Shown: positions 52,588 to 62,038, numbered from the stretch's first letter. The stretch: 64,000 bases of DNA from Dyadobacter frigoris (GCF_005280585.1 NZ_SZVO01000004.1:62001-126000); one strand, 5' to 3'. Numbers and translations are program-made. The notes: generated from the sequence alone by a model not told the origin.

Positions 52588-54039
52588 ATGAAAAAAACAA
52601 ATATATCATCACGCCGAATCGCAGTTTATTTGGGTTTAGCTTTATTTCTGGGTACAACCGCCTGCGATAAAGAAGAACTTTTAAACCCGGCACCCGAAGT
52701 ATCCATTAGCGGAGCCAATGCTTTTGACACGGCGGACAGAATTCTCGCTTTGGTAAATGGAATCTACAAAGCGGCTAAAAATGCCAACTTTTATGGCGGG
52801 AATTATTACACCTATACCGAAGCAAGGGGTGAAGAATTCATAAACCGGACGAGCAATACCTTCACTGCTTTTGAAGCATGGAGCCAAACACTGAACGCGG
52901 GATCGAATTTTGTCGCTGGTTTCTGGGCTGCGGCATATACAACGATCAACAATTCCAATATTCTGATCAAAGGAATTGCTGATAATCCGGGAAAAGTTAC
53001 GGATGTAGTTGGAAAACAATATGTTGCAGAAGCGAAATTTTTGAGGGCTTTGAGTTATTTTGATCTGGTAACTTTGTATGCGCGTCCTTTCAATGAAGAC
53101 AAAGGTGCATCAAAAGGTTTGCCTTTACGTTTACTGGCGGAAACCACGACAGCGAATAATGATCTGAAAAGGAGCACGGTAGCGGAAATTTATGCACAAA
53201 TTATCAAAGATCTTGATGAGGCAGAAGCAAATCTTCCGCTAACTTATTCGACGTCGCTGCTTAATACCACAAGAGCGCACAGAAATACGGCGATCGCTTT
53301 AAAAACGAGAGTTTATCTGAACAGCGGTAACTATGCAAAAGTGATTGAAGAAGCAAAAAAGATCGTTTCAACGACCGCTCCTTATACAGCCGGAACCGGT
53401 GTAGCGCATAAGCTGCAAAATATTGTGGAGATTTTTACAACGAATTATACCAGCACCGAATCGATTTTATCAGTGCCAATGACCGAACTTGATAACGTAA
53501 CCGGACAATCTTCTTTTCCTTATGTGTTCAATGCCAATTCAGAATATAACCTGAATCCTGCCGGGATTTGGGGAGAAACAGAATGGAAATCGACCGACTT
53601 GCGAAGAACTTTTGCCAGAACCGCTTCCGGCGTTCAGTTTTTGACAAAGTACAATAAACCTTCACCTTTTCTCGATTATTTACCGATCATCCGTTACTCC
53701 GAAGTATTGCTGAACTATTCAGAGGCAGCGGCCAGAACGGGAGATCTGCAAACGGCAACTGCCTTATTACAAGCGGTTAGAGGCAGGTCCGATGCCAGCT
53801 ATGTTTTTCCATCGGCAGCCATCAGCACACAGACCGCACTGGTTAGTACTATTTTGAAAGAAAGAAGAATAGAGTTTTTGGGTGAAGGATTCCGGTCAAA
53901 TGATTTGCTGAGAAATTTATTTACTATTCCGGCAAAATCCAGCAGTGCCCTGATTGCGCCCGCGGTTGAGCCGTCACAAACCAATTATATTTTCCCGCTT
54001 CCTAATACAGAAATAACTTCCAACAAACTGTTACTTTAA
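52588..54039 (+). CDS. RagB/SusD family lipoprotein (second copy)
   Basis: 483 residues. The signal ends GTTAC with Cys26 as lipidation site. SusD hallmarks are AEAKFLRALSYFDLVTLYARPF, the YSEVLLNYSEAAARTGDLQTA helix pair and LKERRIEFLGEGFRSNDLLR. It is the surface lid for the SusC encoded 27 bp upstream. A strong terminator follows the gene, so the pair forms a two-gene operon. Confidence 0.95.
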   Translation: MKKTNISSRRIAVYLGLALFLGTTACDKEELLNPAPEVSISGANAFDTADRILALVNGIYKAAKNANFYGGNYYTYTEARGEEFINRTSNTFTAFEAWSQTLNAGSNFVAGFWAAAYTTINNSNILIKGIADNPGKVTDVVGKQYVAEAKFLRALSYFDLVTLYARPFNEDKGASKGLPLRLLAETTTANNDLKRSTVAEIYAQIIKDLDEAEANLPLTYSTSLLNTTRAHRNTAIALKTRVYLNSGNYAKVIEEAKKIVSTTAPYTAGTGVAHKLQNIVEIFTTNYTSTESILSVPMTELDNVTGQSSFPYVFNANSEYNLNPAGIWGETEWKSTDLRRTFARTASGVQFLTKYNKPSPFLDYLPIIRYSEVLLNYSEAAARTGDLQTATALLQAVRGRSDASYVFPSAAISTQTALVSTILKERRIEFLGEGFRSNDLLRNLFTIPAKSSSALIAPAVEPSQTNYIFPLPNTEITSNKLLL

Positions 54040-54045
54040 TAATAA

Positions 54046-54094
54046 GCTGAATCTGCTTGTCCGATATTGTGGCAAGCAGATTCAGCCTTTTTAT
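54046..54094 (+). terminator. Rho-independent terminator of the second SusCD operon
   Basis: GCTGAATCTGCTTG (54046-54059) pairs perfectly with CAAGCAGATTCAGC (54073-54086), followed by CTTTTTATTTT. Confidence 0.9.
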
Positions 54095-54155
54095 TTTGAG
54101 TTTTTTCGACTTTTTGTTGTGGTAAGGTTTGCATTTTTATTGATTATATATTAAA

Positions 54156-54178
54156 TCTATTGATTTTGTATTCTATAT
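54156..54178. promoter_or_regulatory. Weaker GTATAC-type element upstream of DUF1684 gene
   Basis: TCTAT-TG-ATTTT followed by GTATTCTATAT; the same layout and spacing as the copies at 43349 and 48930 and preceded by the same ATTAAA as copy 1. About 79 bp upstream of the next start codon. Confidence 0.4.
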
Positions 54179-54256
54179 TTATGACTCTTATTATGAGCGT
54201 TTTCTGAGTTTATTATTTCATTTGAGCTTTGTGAAAATTTTTATCGGACTTCTATT

Positions 54257-55147
54257 ATGACTACTAACTTTAATATCAAAACAAAGATTGCAGGTTTACT
54301 TTTTCTCGGGCTGATCTCAGTTGGTTTTGTGAAAGACAGTGCCTACGAAAACGAAATCAAGACCTGGCATGCAGAACGTGTTGAGGCATTGAAAACGGAA
54401 AATGGCTGGCTTAACCTGGCTGGTTTATTTTGGCTGGAAGAAGGCCGGAATTCTTTTGGGGGCGACGGGAAAAATAAAATTATATTCCCTGCTGATCGTT
54501 CTCCCGCAACACTTGGCGAGTTCGTGGTTGAAAAAGGACAAATCACTTTGGAAGCCAAGCCGGAAGCTGAAATTTATTATAACGATCAGCTTGTGACAAA
54601 GCTCAGTATATTTCCATATGACAAACCGGTTGTTTTGAAACATAAATCGCTGAGATGGTTTATCATCAAACGCGGGGATAAATTTGCGGTAAGGCTAAGG
54701 GATCTTGAAAGTCCTTTTTTGAAGGAATTTACGGGTATCAACACATATCCGATTTCCGAAGACTGGCGTGTAAAAGCGAAATTTGAACCGACTGAAGGTA
54801 GAAAAATTCCCATCATCGACATCACTGGCAGATTGGATCAGCAGGATTCTCCGGGTGTTCTGGTTTTTAATATCAAAGGCAAAGAGTATCGTCTGGACGC
54901 ACTGAAATCAGGCGAAGGATTTTTTATTCTTTTTGGAGATCAAACCAATAAGAAAGAAACTTACGGTTCCGGCCGTTTTCTTTACACGACAAAACTTGAT
55001 GCAGAAGGCTACACTTATCTGGATTTTAACAAATCGATAAATCCTCCGTGTGCTTTCACCCCCTATGCAACATGTCCGCTTCCACCCAAACAAAATGTGC
55101 TTGCACTGGCTGTTACTGCTGGTGAGAAGAATTATGGTCATCATTGA
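54257..55147 (+). CDS. DUF1684 domain protein
   Basis: 296 residues with a signal-like N-terminus (FNIKTKIAGLLFLGLISVGF). The DUF1684 pattern is clear: the opening WHAERVEALKTENGWLNLAGLFWL, the central RDLESPFLKEFTGINTYPIS, and the C-terminal YLDFNKSINPPCAFTPYATC with LPPKQNVL. DUF1684 proteins are small beta-rich proteins of unknown function, widespread in bacteria and some archaea. It is a single-gene unit with its own upstream element and downstream hairpin. Confidence 0.85.
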   Translation: MTTNFNIKTKIAGLLFLGLISVGFVKDSAYENEIKTWHAERVEALKTENGWLNLAGLFWLEEGRNSFGGDGKNKIIFPADRSPATLGEFVVEKGQITLEAKPEAEIYYNDQLVTKLSIFPYDKPVVLKHKSLRWFIIKRGDKFAVRLRDLESPFLKEFTGINTYPISEDWRVKAKFEPTEGRKIPIIDITGRLDQQDSPGVLVFNIKGKEYRLDALKSGEGFFILFGDQTNKKETYGSGRFLYTTKLDAEGYTYLDFNKSINPPCAFTPYATCPLPPKQNVLALAVTAGEKNYGHH

Positions 55148-55150
55148 TTT

Positions 55151-55186
55151 AAAGAGCGAAGGACTCTATGCAATCCTTCGCTCTTT
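55151..55186. terminator. Terminator-like hairpin after the DUF1684 gene
   Basis: AAAGAGCGAAGGA (55151-55163) pairs perfectly with TCCTTCGCTCTTT (55174-55186). The A/T ends of the stem provide short T runs on both strands. Confidence 0.7.
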
Positions 55187-55375
55187 GGATAAAGAATTTA
55201 TAAAGCAGACAGCAATTTAATTCTTCTTCGATTAATCTGATAGTACCTGAACTCAGTTTTTTATGCAAACCCGGCGGGTTATCGTATTACAGTTCGAAAT
55301 TGGAGAAGTGTATACAATTTGTTCATTTTAAATTGAACAAAGAAATCGGTGATTTTGGAAAATTTAAAAATCAAT

Positions 55376-56266
55376 TTAGTTAAGTACCTGTTTTTTAAAC
55401 AGTATCGGAGTCATGCCAACCTCTTTTTTAAAGAGTCTTGAAAAGTAGGACAAATTATCAAATCCCAGTGCGTAGGCAATTTCTGATACGGATTGCTCCT
55501 CATATTTCAGCCGGTTTTTTGCTTCGGATATAAGGTAAATGTGAATATGCTCCAACGCCGTTTTTCCACTTTCCTGTTTTAAAACGTCGGTTAAATATCC
55601 TGACGAAATGTTCAGGCGTTCGGCCATATACTGAACCGAAGGGAGACCTTTGCTATTCAATAATCCGTTCGCCAGGTATGCATCCATTTCTTCAACAAAT
55701 TTGCTGACCGTTTTTCCCGAAATTTCTGTGCGGTTGATAAACTGTCTTTTGTAAAAACGCTGCGCATATTTTAACATCGTACCAACATTGGCTAGTATAA
55801 TCTCCCGGCTGTATTCATCCTGATTGTTGTTATACTCGTTTTCAATTTTGTGATATAAATCCCAAATCGTTATTTCTTCCTTCGGTGAAAGGTGCAGTGC
55901 TTCATTGACTTCATAATCAAAGTAATGATATTTTTTTATCTCATTATGAAGGATGTGGCCATTCAGAAAATCTTCGTGTATAAACATCAAAAATCCATCT
56001 TCATCCAAATGAAGATTTCTCATTTCAATCACCTGTCTCGGTTTTACAAACATCATTGACCCGCAGTCATGGTCATATTTGGTGCGACCATACAGGACGA
56101 TGCCGGATTTCAATTTCTTAAAGCCGATCATATAAAAATCACTGGTAAACTCTTGCTCACCCAGTGAACAGGCTCCGTTGCACTGATAAATACTGAACAA
56201 CGGATTTTCATTCGGAGGAAATCCGTTATCGCGATGCAGGTCACTCAGGTTTTTATAATGTTTCAT
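55376..56266 (-). CDS. AraC family transcriptional regulator
   Basis: 296 residues. The N-terminal about 190 residues form a cupin-like sensor domain (NPLFSIYQCNGACSLGEQEF, MFVKPRQVIEMRNLHLDEDG). The C-terminal about 100 residues hold the two helix-turn-helix units of AraC/XylS (MAERLNISSGYLTDVLKQES and VSEIAYALGFDNLSYFSRLF). It lies 79 bp downstream of the SDR gene on the same strand and has its own promoter-like site. This AraC plus SDR pairing is common in Bacteroidota, and the regulator probably controls the SDR and itself. Confidence 0.95.
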   Translation of the reverse strand: MKHYKNLSDLHRDNGFPPNENPLFSIYQCNGACSLGEQEFTSDFYMIGFKKLKSGIVLYGRTKYDHDCGSMMFVKPRQVIEMRNLHLDEDGFLMFIHEDFLNGHILHNEIKKYHYFDYEVNEALHLSPKEEITIWDLYHKIENEYNNNQDEYSREIILANVGTMLKYAQRFYKRQFINRTEISGKTVSKFVEEMDAYLANGLLNSKGLPSVQYMAERLNISSGYLTDVLKQESGKTALEHIHIYLISEAKNRLKYEEQSVSEIAYALGFDNLSYFSRLFKKEVGMTPILFKKQVLN

Positions 56267-56283
56267 TTTTTTATCAGCTAAAT

Positions 56284-56323
56284 GAAAGACAATCTACAAA
56301 AATAATCGTGCAGATCGTCTTTC
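56284..56323. promoter_or_regulatory. Inverted repeat around the AraC promoter
   Basis: GAAAGACAATCT (56284-56295) and AGATCGTCTTTC (56312-56323) are near-perfect reverse complements (one mismatch). Between them, on the minus strand, is TATTTTTG (56304-56297), a -7 box for the AraC gene. Suggests autoregulation. Confidence 0.5.
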
Positions 56324-56345
56324 AGATTATATTAAGTATGTTTTA

Positions 56346-57164
56346 TCAGTGGCCGTGAGCCGCCGCTGAAACTTCTTTCCAGGTTTCAAATTCAGCCAGG
56401 CGTTCGCTATACACTTGTTTTACTCCCGGATATGCAATTTTGCCTAATAAAAAGTGCAAAGGAGGATTTTCTGCATCAATTAATTGTAACACTGCATCTG
56501 CGGTTGACTCCGGTTTTCCCCAGGTATCCGGAGTGGCACCTTCGGCAAATGCTTTTCTGATCGGTGCATATACTTCATTTGCCTCAGTTTGGAAAGCCGA
56601 AGCGCCTGACCAGTCTGTTGAAAAACCGTTTGGTTCGATCAAACTAACATTGATGCCGAAACTTTTTACCTCAGTCGCAAGGGTTTCGCTCAAACCGTTC
56701 ACTGCATATTTCGAAGCATTGTAAAGTCCCAAAACAGGAAGCGTTACTAATCCCAGGAAGCTTGATACCTGAATGATGTGTCCGCTTTTTTGCTCTCTCA
56801 TGATTGGGACAACAGCTTGTGTAACCCAAAGAAGTCCAAAAAAGTTTGTTTCCATTTGAGCGCGTGCCTGCTGTTCAGTTGTTTCTTCAATAGCACCAAA
56901 CAAGCCAAAACCTGCATTATTGATCAGCACATCAATGCGGCCGAAGTGCTCTTTGGTTTTATTTACTGCAGCAAAACAGTCTTCTCTGTTGTTAACATCC
57001 AGCTGGATAGGAAGAATTGAATCACCATATTCTGCGATCAGATCGTTCAGGTTTTCTACATTTCTGGCTGTTGCAGCAACTTTATCTCCACGTTCTAATA
57101 ACGCTTTTGCCCATAGTTTACCAAAACCGCGGGAAGCTCCTGTAATTAAAATTATTTTTGACAT
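56346..57164 (-). CDS. SDR family oxidoreductase
   Basis: 272 residues. A classical SDR: cofactor loop ITGASRGFG (7-15), NNAGFG (82-87), catalytic Ser134/135 region (VSSFLG), and Tyr148-x3-Lys152 (YNASK). The C-terminal extension (FLLGKIAYPGVKQVYSERLA) is typical of the subgroup annotated as general short-chain dehydrogenases next to AraC regulators. The substrate is not known. A -7-like box (TACCTTTG, minus strand at 57198-57191) precedes it. Confidence 0.9.
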   Translation of the reverse strand: MSKIILITGASRGFGKLWAKALLERGDKVAATARNVENLNDLIAEYGDSILPIQLDVNNREDCFAAVNKTKEHFGRIDVLINNAGFGLFGAIEETTEQQARAQMETNFFGLLWVTQAVVPIMREQKSGHIIQVSSFLGLVTLPVLGLYNASKYAVNGLSETLATEVKSFGINVSLIEPNGFSTDWSGASAFQTEANEVYAPIRKAFAEGATPDTWGKPESTADAVLQLIDAENPPLHFLLGKIAYPGVKQVYSERLAEFETWKEVSAAAHGH

Positions 57165-57341
57165 GATTTTTTTTTGTTTTTAATACATTACAAAGGTATT
57201 GCTACCCGTTGCGCCGGATTTAACACAAAATCAGGATTCATTGACACATTACAGGAATAAGCGATAGCGGGGATGGAATTTTCAAACAAACTGACTTTTT
57301 TAAATCAGGGAGATCCGATTTTATAAATATCAAAATAGTAA

Positions 57342-58031
57342 TCAACGTAAACTCCTCATCAGATTTTCACGATAAACCTTACCGACCGGAAGTTTTTTAC
57401 CACCGATAGATATCTCGTTCCCTTCTATATATTTAATGTTTTTGACGGATGCGATATAGGATTTATGAATACGGGTGAATTTTGATGCAGGCAGCTGTTG
57501 CTCAAACTGGATCAGGGTTTGCTTGGACATAATACGCTCCTGACTGGTGTGAATAAAGATATAATTGCCGTAAGCTTCTACATAACTGATGTCTTCGAAG
57601 AAAATTTTGGTTAGTTTTTTGTCAGATTTAACCATCAAAAACAAGTCTTCGTCCTTCATAACTGGCAGATTTTCAGTTGCTCTGTTTACAATTTTTTCAG
57701 TAGCCTGTACAAAACGTGCGAAAGAAAATGGCTTCAAAAGATAATCGGTTACCGACAACTCAAAACCTTCAAGTGCATATTCCGGGTAAGCAGAGGTGAT
57801 AATCACTGCGGGATAAATTTTCAGAGAACGCAGCATTTCGAAACCGGAAAGACGAGGCATATTAATATCAAGAATGATCAGGTTAATATCCTTTTTATTG
57901 AGAATTTCCATGGCTTCAAAAGCATTTTCGCAACTGGCCGCCAGTGTCAGATAAGGCACTTGTTCGATATAGGTTTTAATGATTTCCCGGGCGATCGGCT
58001 CGTCGTCTACGATGATGCAGCTGATATTCAT
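57342..58031 (-). CDS. LytTR family response regulator
   Basis: 229 residues. The receiver domain (1-120) has the acidic pair Asp9-Asp10, the phospho-acceptor Asp55 (IILDINMP) and a conserved Lys (YLLKPFSFARF). The C-terminal LytTR DNA-binding domain (about 135-229) shows the family pattern (IFFEDISYVEAYGNYIFIHT, FTRIHKSYIASVKNIKYIEG). Its start abuts the kinase stop (TAAATG), so the two are translationally coupled. The target promoter is unknown; the divergent serine hydrolase is one candidate. Confidence 0.95.
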   Translation of the reverse strand: MNISCIIVDDEPIAREIIKTYIEQVPYLTLAASCENAFEAMEILNKKDINLIILDINMPRLSGFEMLRSLKIYPAVIITSAYPEYALEGFELSVTDYLLKPFSFARFVQATEKIVNRATENLPVMKDEDLFLMVKSDKKLTKIFFEDISYVEAYGNYIFIHTSQERIMSKQTLIQFEQQLPASKFTRIHKSYIASVKNIKYIEGNEISIGGKKLPVGKVYRENLMRSLR

Positions 58032-59051
58032 TTAGCTTAGGTCTATTTCAAGTTTTACTTCAAAATAATTGGTTTTTGCTGCCGTTTCAAGGTTATATTG
58101 ACCCGGATAAATCAAATCCAGCCGTTGTTTTACGTTATTCAAACCCAGTCCTCCTTTTGTTGTATTCTTAACCGGAATGTACTCAGGATCAACTGAGTTT
58201 TTAACAATCATGCTAAGTCGACTGTTTGAGATCTTAAAATCGATATGAACAAAAGCCTGCTGGTTTTTTGCGGCTGAGAAATGTTTAAATCCATTTTCAA
58301 TAAAAATAATCAAGAGGAGCGGAGCGATGTAATCATTTGAAGAATCACCAGAAATATCCAGTTTGATCTCAGTCTTTTCGTTGAGCCGTATTTTTTCCAA
58401 CGTTACATAATTGCTGATATAATCCAGTTCTTTTTGAAGAGGCACAAAGTTTTGATTTGTATCATAAAGAGAATAACGCAGCAGTTCCGATAATTTCAGC
58501 ATCAGATCCGGCAGTTTTTTAGATTCTGTCACGGACAAACCATACAGGTTATTCAGGGTATTAAACAGAAAATGAGGATTTAGCTGAGCTTTCAAATGTC
58601 TTAGTTCATTCTCTTTTTGCTGTTTGTCAAGAATCAGTCTGTCCAGCCCGATTTTGAAAATTGTTGCAACAACAGTAAAAGCGATCACACTGAATGTGAT
58701 ATGTTCGTTATGCCAGTTGACCCGGTCGCTGATAGGAAATAAAAGGCCAACAGCGTTAAGTATATAGGGCAGAAAGTAAATCAGCAAAACCACCTGAACA
58801 ATATATAGTACTATCCCGATTCCCCATTTTCCCCTTTTGAAAAACGGTACTATTAAGAGATTTTGTGAATAAGAGGGCAAAGCCAGTTCAAGCGTTTGCT
58901 GCAAAACAAGACAAAAAAGTGTCAGGCCGTTCATCCGGTCCGGGAATTCTTTGAGTACAATAAAGAGCACAAAAACAATGACCCAGAATGCCAGTTGGGT
59001 GAAAAACCGGAATGGTTTGGCAAAGAGTCTTGTCCAGTCGAATTGTTTCAT
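58032..59051 (-). CDS. LytS/YehU-type sensor histidine kinase
   Basis: 339 residues from the ATG at 59051. The frame is open further upstream, but that part overlaps the divergent gene and lacks membrane or domain features. Four transmembrane helices (about 20-145; FFTQLAFWVIVFVLFIVL, GIVLYIVQVVLLIYFLPYI) precede a His_kinase domain with the autophosphorylation site His160 in LNPHFLFNTLNNLYGL. An HATPase-like end with FIENGFKH and GGLGLNNVKQRLDL follows. It pairs with the LytTR regulator directly downstream. The signal it senses is unknown. Confidence 0.9.
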   Translation of the reverse strand: MKQFDWTRLFAKPFRFFTQLAFWVIVFVLFIVLKEFPDRMNGLTLFCLVLQQTLELALPSYSQNLLIVPFFKRGKWGIGIVLYIVQVVLLIYFLPYILNAVGLLFPISDRVNWHNEHITFSVIAFTVVATIFKIGLDRLILDKQQKENELRHLKAQLNPHFLFNTLNNLYGLSVTESKKLPDLMLKLSELLRYSLYDTNQNFVPLQKELDYISNYVTLEKIRLNEKTEIKLDISGDSSNDYIAPLLLIIFIENGFKHFSAAKNQQAFVHIDFKISNSRLSMIVKNSVDPEYIPVKNTTKGGLGLNNVKQRLDLIYPGQYNLETAAKTNYFEVKLEIDLS

Positions 59052-59227
59052 ATCCAAAGAAAAAGCAATAGCAGACACAAACAAAATTTTGGGGATGAAC
59101 AACCGGTTTTTGATGATAAACACTTTATCATCAGTCCGAACACGTTCATCACCATGTTTTTGTGGTTTGACATATATATTTTTCAATGCGTTTTGGCGGA
59201 GATAATTTTGATCAAATCTTAAAAAAC

Positions 59228-60526
59228 ATGAAAACAAAACTGATCATATTCCTCGCCGCAATGTTCGGCCTGATTACTATTACAAAGGCTCAGCAAGATA
59301 CTGTTCGTCTGGGTTTACTACGTGACATACCACACTGGATGGCCGAATATCATGTGCCTTGCGTGGGGGTAGGTTTGATCGAAAATGGGAGGGTTAAATG
59401 GGTTAATAATTTTGGTAATTTACAAGACGGACATCCTGCTCCTAATAACACTTTGTTCAATATTGCGTCACAAACCAAGCCTGTCGTTGCCATGCTTGTC
59501 GTGAAACTGGTGCAGGATAGAAAATGGGATATGGATGAGCCGTTGAGCCATTACTGGATTGACCCGGATATTGCAGGAAATCCCTTTACGAGCAAACTGA
59601 CCACACGTTTGGTACTATCGCATCAGACAGGTTTTCCAAACTGGCGTTCGGATAATGGCGAGAATAAACTTCACTTTAATTTCGAACCGGGCACCAAATT
59701 TGGTTATTCCGGAGAAGGATTTGAATATTTAAGAAAAACGCTGGAAGCAAAATTTCACAAGCCCCTGAATTTTTTACTGGATTCCGTTTTGTTGAAACCG
59801 CTGGGTCTCGAAGATACCCAATACTGGAGCGAAAATTTGGATAAACCCCGCTTTGCAATGTGGCATAACGGACAGGGAAATCTGTATCCAACATCCATAC
59901 AAACATCCGTTAATGCCGCAGACGATCTGATCAGCAGTATTGAAGATTATTGTAAATTAGGAATTTATGCGATGAATAACGCGTCTTTGTATGCTAAGCC
60001 AGAGGTGAAAGTGAAGGGAAATTATTTTCGGGGTTTGGGTTGGGGTTTGGTACAAAATTTACCTGATGGAGAATATGCTTTTGAACATGGCGGCTCAGAT
60101 ATCGGCGTGCGGACGATGGCCATTTTTCTGCCCAAATCTAAAAATGGCATTGTTGTCATGACCAATGGGGATAATGGCATGTTCATCATTGACCGGATCA
60201 TTAAGTGTGCGTTGGTTGCAGGAAATCAGATACTTGGAATAATGAACAAAACTGAAAATACGCATAAAAGAATAATGTTGCCGGAGAATATTATCCAAAG
60301 TTATGCTGGTATTTATGAGCAAAATAATGGAAAGATCATGAAAGTGGAACACGAAGGAAACGGGATAAAAGTTTCCGGTGATGGCCTGCCGACAGCCATA
60401 TTATCTCCTGAATCCACCACTAAATTTTTCCTCGAAGGTTACGATGTGCAGCTGGAATTTACTGATGCCAGTTCACTAATCGTTTATGAGAACGGGAAAC
60501 AGGTGATGAAAATGAATCGGAAATAA
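59228..60526 (+). CDS. Serine hydrolase of the beta-lactamase/penicillin-binding family
   Basis: 432 residues from the ATG at 59228, giving a signal peptide ending TKAQ. The upstream ATG at 59186 lies inside the divergent gene's 5' region and adds no signal. The catalytic motifs of class C-type serine hydrolases are present: SQTK (Ser81, Lys84), the tyrosine motif YSGEGF (Tyr160) and HGGSD (His287) near the end of the domain. A C-terminal domain of about 100 residues (YAGIYEQNNGKIMKVEHEGN) follows. The family covers esterases, D-aminopeptidases and beta-lactamases; resistance cannot be assumed. It is divergent from the LytS/LytTR pair and possibly controlled by it. Confidence 0.85.
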   Translation: MKTKLIIFLAAMFGLITITKAQQDTVRLGLLRDIPHWMAEYHVPCVGVGLIENGRVKWVNNFGNLQDGHPAPNNTLFNIASQTKPVVAMLVVKLVQDRKWDMDEPLSHYWIDPDIAGNPFTSKLTTRLVLSHQTGFPNWRSDNGENKLHFNFEPGTKFGYSGEGFEYLRKTLEAKFHKPLNFLLDSVLLKPLGLEDTQYWSENLDKPRFAMWHNGQGNLYPTSIQTSVNAADDLISSIEDYCKLGIYAMNNASLYAKPEVKVKGNYFRGLGWGLVQNLPDGEYAFEHGGSDIGVRTMAIFLPKSKNGIVVMTNGDNGMFIIDRIIKCALVAGNQILGIMNKTENTHKRIMLPENIIQSYAGIYEQNNGKIMKVEHEGNGIKVSGDGLPTAILSPESTTKFFLEGYDVQLEFTDASSLIVYENGKQVMKMNRK

Positions 60527-60539
60527 TATGAAAAAGATG

Positions 60540-60720
60540 CTTCGGTAAAAAATAAACACAAAGCGCACAAAGCGGACGCCGCGCGGTTTTACACAAAGAA
60601 GTACAAAGGTTATTTTATATTTTAATTTCTTTGAGAATAATGGAAATACAATGTGATATTTTTTTTAGACTTAGTGCCCTTCGTGTAAGATTTAGTGAAT
60701 CTTTGTGGTAAAAAAACAAG
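60540..60720. repeat. Possible Bacteroidota intergenic repeat
   Basis: Between two convergent genes: repeated CACAAAG-type words (AACACAAAGCGCACAAAG, ACACAAAGAAGTACAAAGG) face complementary CTTCGTG/CTTTGTGG words (CTTAGTGCCCTTCGTGTAAG, GAATCTTTGTGGT). The pattern resembles the short imperfect inverted repeats scattered between convergent genes in many Bacteroidota. It holds no gene. Confidence 0.35.
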
Positions 60721-60743
60721 TGCCGGGTAATTTTGTTATAGGT

Positions 60744-61877
60744 TTATTTCAAAGTCGAGAAGAAATCCTGAATATCTTTTGCGAGTAAATGCGGTTGTTC
60801 CGCAGCTGCAAAATGTCCGCCTTCCGGCATCTCGGTCCAATGCTGAATGTTAAAACCTTTTTCAATATAAGAACGTGGAGGAGTAGGGAGTTCTTTTGGG
60901 AATTTGGCAAAACCGACAGGAATTTTCGCATATTCATTCTCAGCAAATGCCACTGGTTTTTTACTGTTTTCGTTATAGATCCGCATGGAGGAATGGATGG
61001 TTGCTGTGAGCCAGTACAATGTCACGTTGGCAAGCAGTTCATCTTTGGTAAAGGTGCTTTCAATATCTCCATTATTGTCGCTCCAGCTGTTGAATTTTTC
61101 GATGATCCACGCGCATAATCCTGTCGGAGAATCATTCAATCCATAAGCGGCAGTAAGCGGTTTTGTTGCATGCATATGCGAATAAGCACCTTCCCGGACA
61201 GACCAGTCGGCTCCGAACTTTTGGAAAGCCAAAACTTCGTCAGAAAGTTTTTCGTTTTCTTTGAGATAAGGTTTATAAGAGCCGGAAATAAAATTAAGAT
61301 GCAGTCCGATTACGTTGGACGGATATTTCAATGAAAGCCAGGTACTAACCCCGGCACCAATGTCTCCTCCCTGAGCTCCGTAGCGGTTATAGCCCAATTT
61401 CTTCATGAGTTCATGCCAAAGATCCGCTGCAACAGCACTATTGCAACCAGGTTCTGTGATTTTACCAGAAAATCCAAATCCGGGAACGGATGGAATTACG
61501 AGGTCAAAGGAAAGTTCCGGATCTTCGGTAAGTAATGGTATCAGTTTCATCATTTCAAGAAAAGATCCCGGCCATCCGTGTGTAATGATCAGAGGAACCG
61601 ATCGTTTTCCCTTTCCTTTGATGTGAAGAAAATGAATCTTATATCCGTTAATTTCGGCAATAAAATTGGGATAAGCATTGATTTCATTTTCAGTTTTACG
61701 CCAGTCAAATGTGTGCTGCCAGTAATCTGTCAACGACTTCATGTAAGAAAGATTCGCACCGTAATTCCAGCCAGATCCGGTTATTTTATAGGGCCAGCGC
61801 GTATTCTTTAATCTGAATTTCAGATCATCCAGCTGCTGTTGCGGAATGTTGACTGAAAATGGTTTTATCGTGTTCAC
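60744..61877 (-). CDS. Epoxide hydrolase family (EHN domain alpha/beta hydrolase)
   Basis: 377 residues. The N-terminal EHN domain (about 5-110) has the marker sequence LDDLKFRLKNTRWP and WRKTENEINAYPNFIAEING. The alpha/beta-hydrolase core shows the oxyanion motif ITHGWPGSF and the nucleophile Asp172 in GAQGGDIGAGVS, where epoxide hydrolases carry Asp. A His near the C-terminus (PEGGHFAAAEQP) completes the catalytic set. No signal peptide, so it is cytoplasmic. It is a single gene convergent with the serine hydrolase, probably a detoxification or catabolic enzyme; substrate unknown. Confidence 0.9.
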   Translation of the reverse strand: MNTIKPFSVNIPQQQLDDLKFRLKNTRWPYKITGSGWNYGANLSYMKSLTDYWQHTFDWRKTENEINAYPNFIAEINGYKIHFLHIKGKGKRSVPLIITHGWPGSFLEMMKLIPLLTEDPELSFDLVIPSVPGFGFSGKITEPGCNSAVAADLWHELMKKLGYNRYGAQGGDIGAGVSTWLSLKYPSNVIGLHLNFISGSYKPYLKENEKLSDEVLAFQKFGADWSVREGAYSHMHATKPLTAAYGLNDSPTGLCAWIIEKFNSWSDNNGDIESTFTKDELLANVTLYWLTATIHSSMRIYNENSKKPVAFAENEYAKIPVGFAKFPKELPTPPRSYIEKGFNIQHWTEMPEGGHFAAAEQPHLLAKDIQDFFSTLK

Positions 61878-62038
61878 TTTTTATCGTGTTATTTTTTCTT
61901 GATACAACAGGAATTTTAATTTCTATTCGGAAAGGTAAGGAAGTATAGACAAAAGCCATAATCGTAAATTGCCTCCAATAATTTGATTTTCACAAATAAT
62001 GGATTGATTGCCACAAACAGTAAAACGCTCTTGGCCAA

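Noticed and set aside
59228-60526. Calling the serine hydrolase a beta-lactamase resistance gene
   Set aside because: The SxxK, Tyr and HGG motifs are shared by esterases and peptidases; nothing specific to antibiotic hydrolysis is visible.
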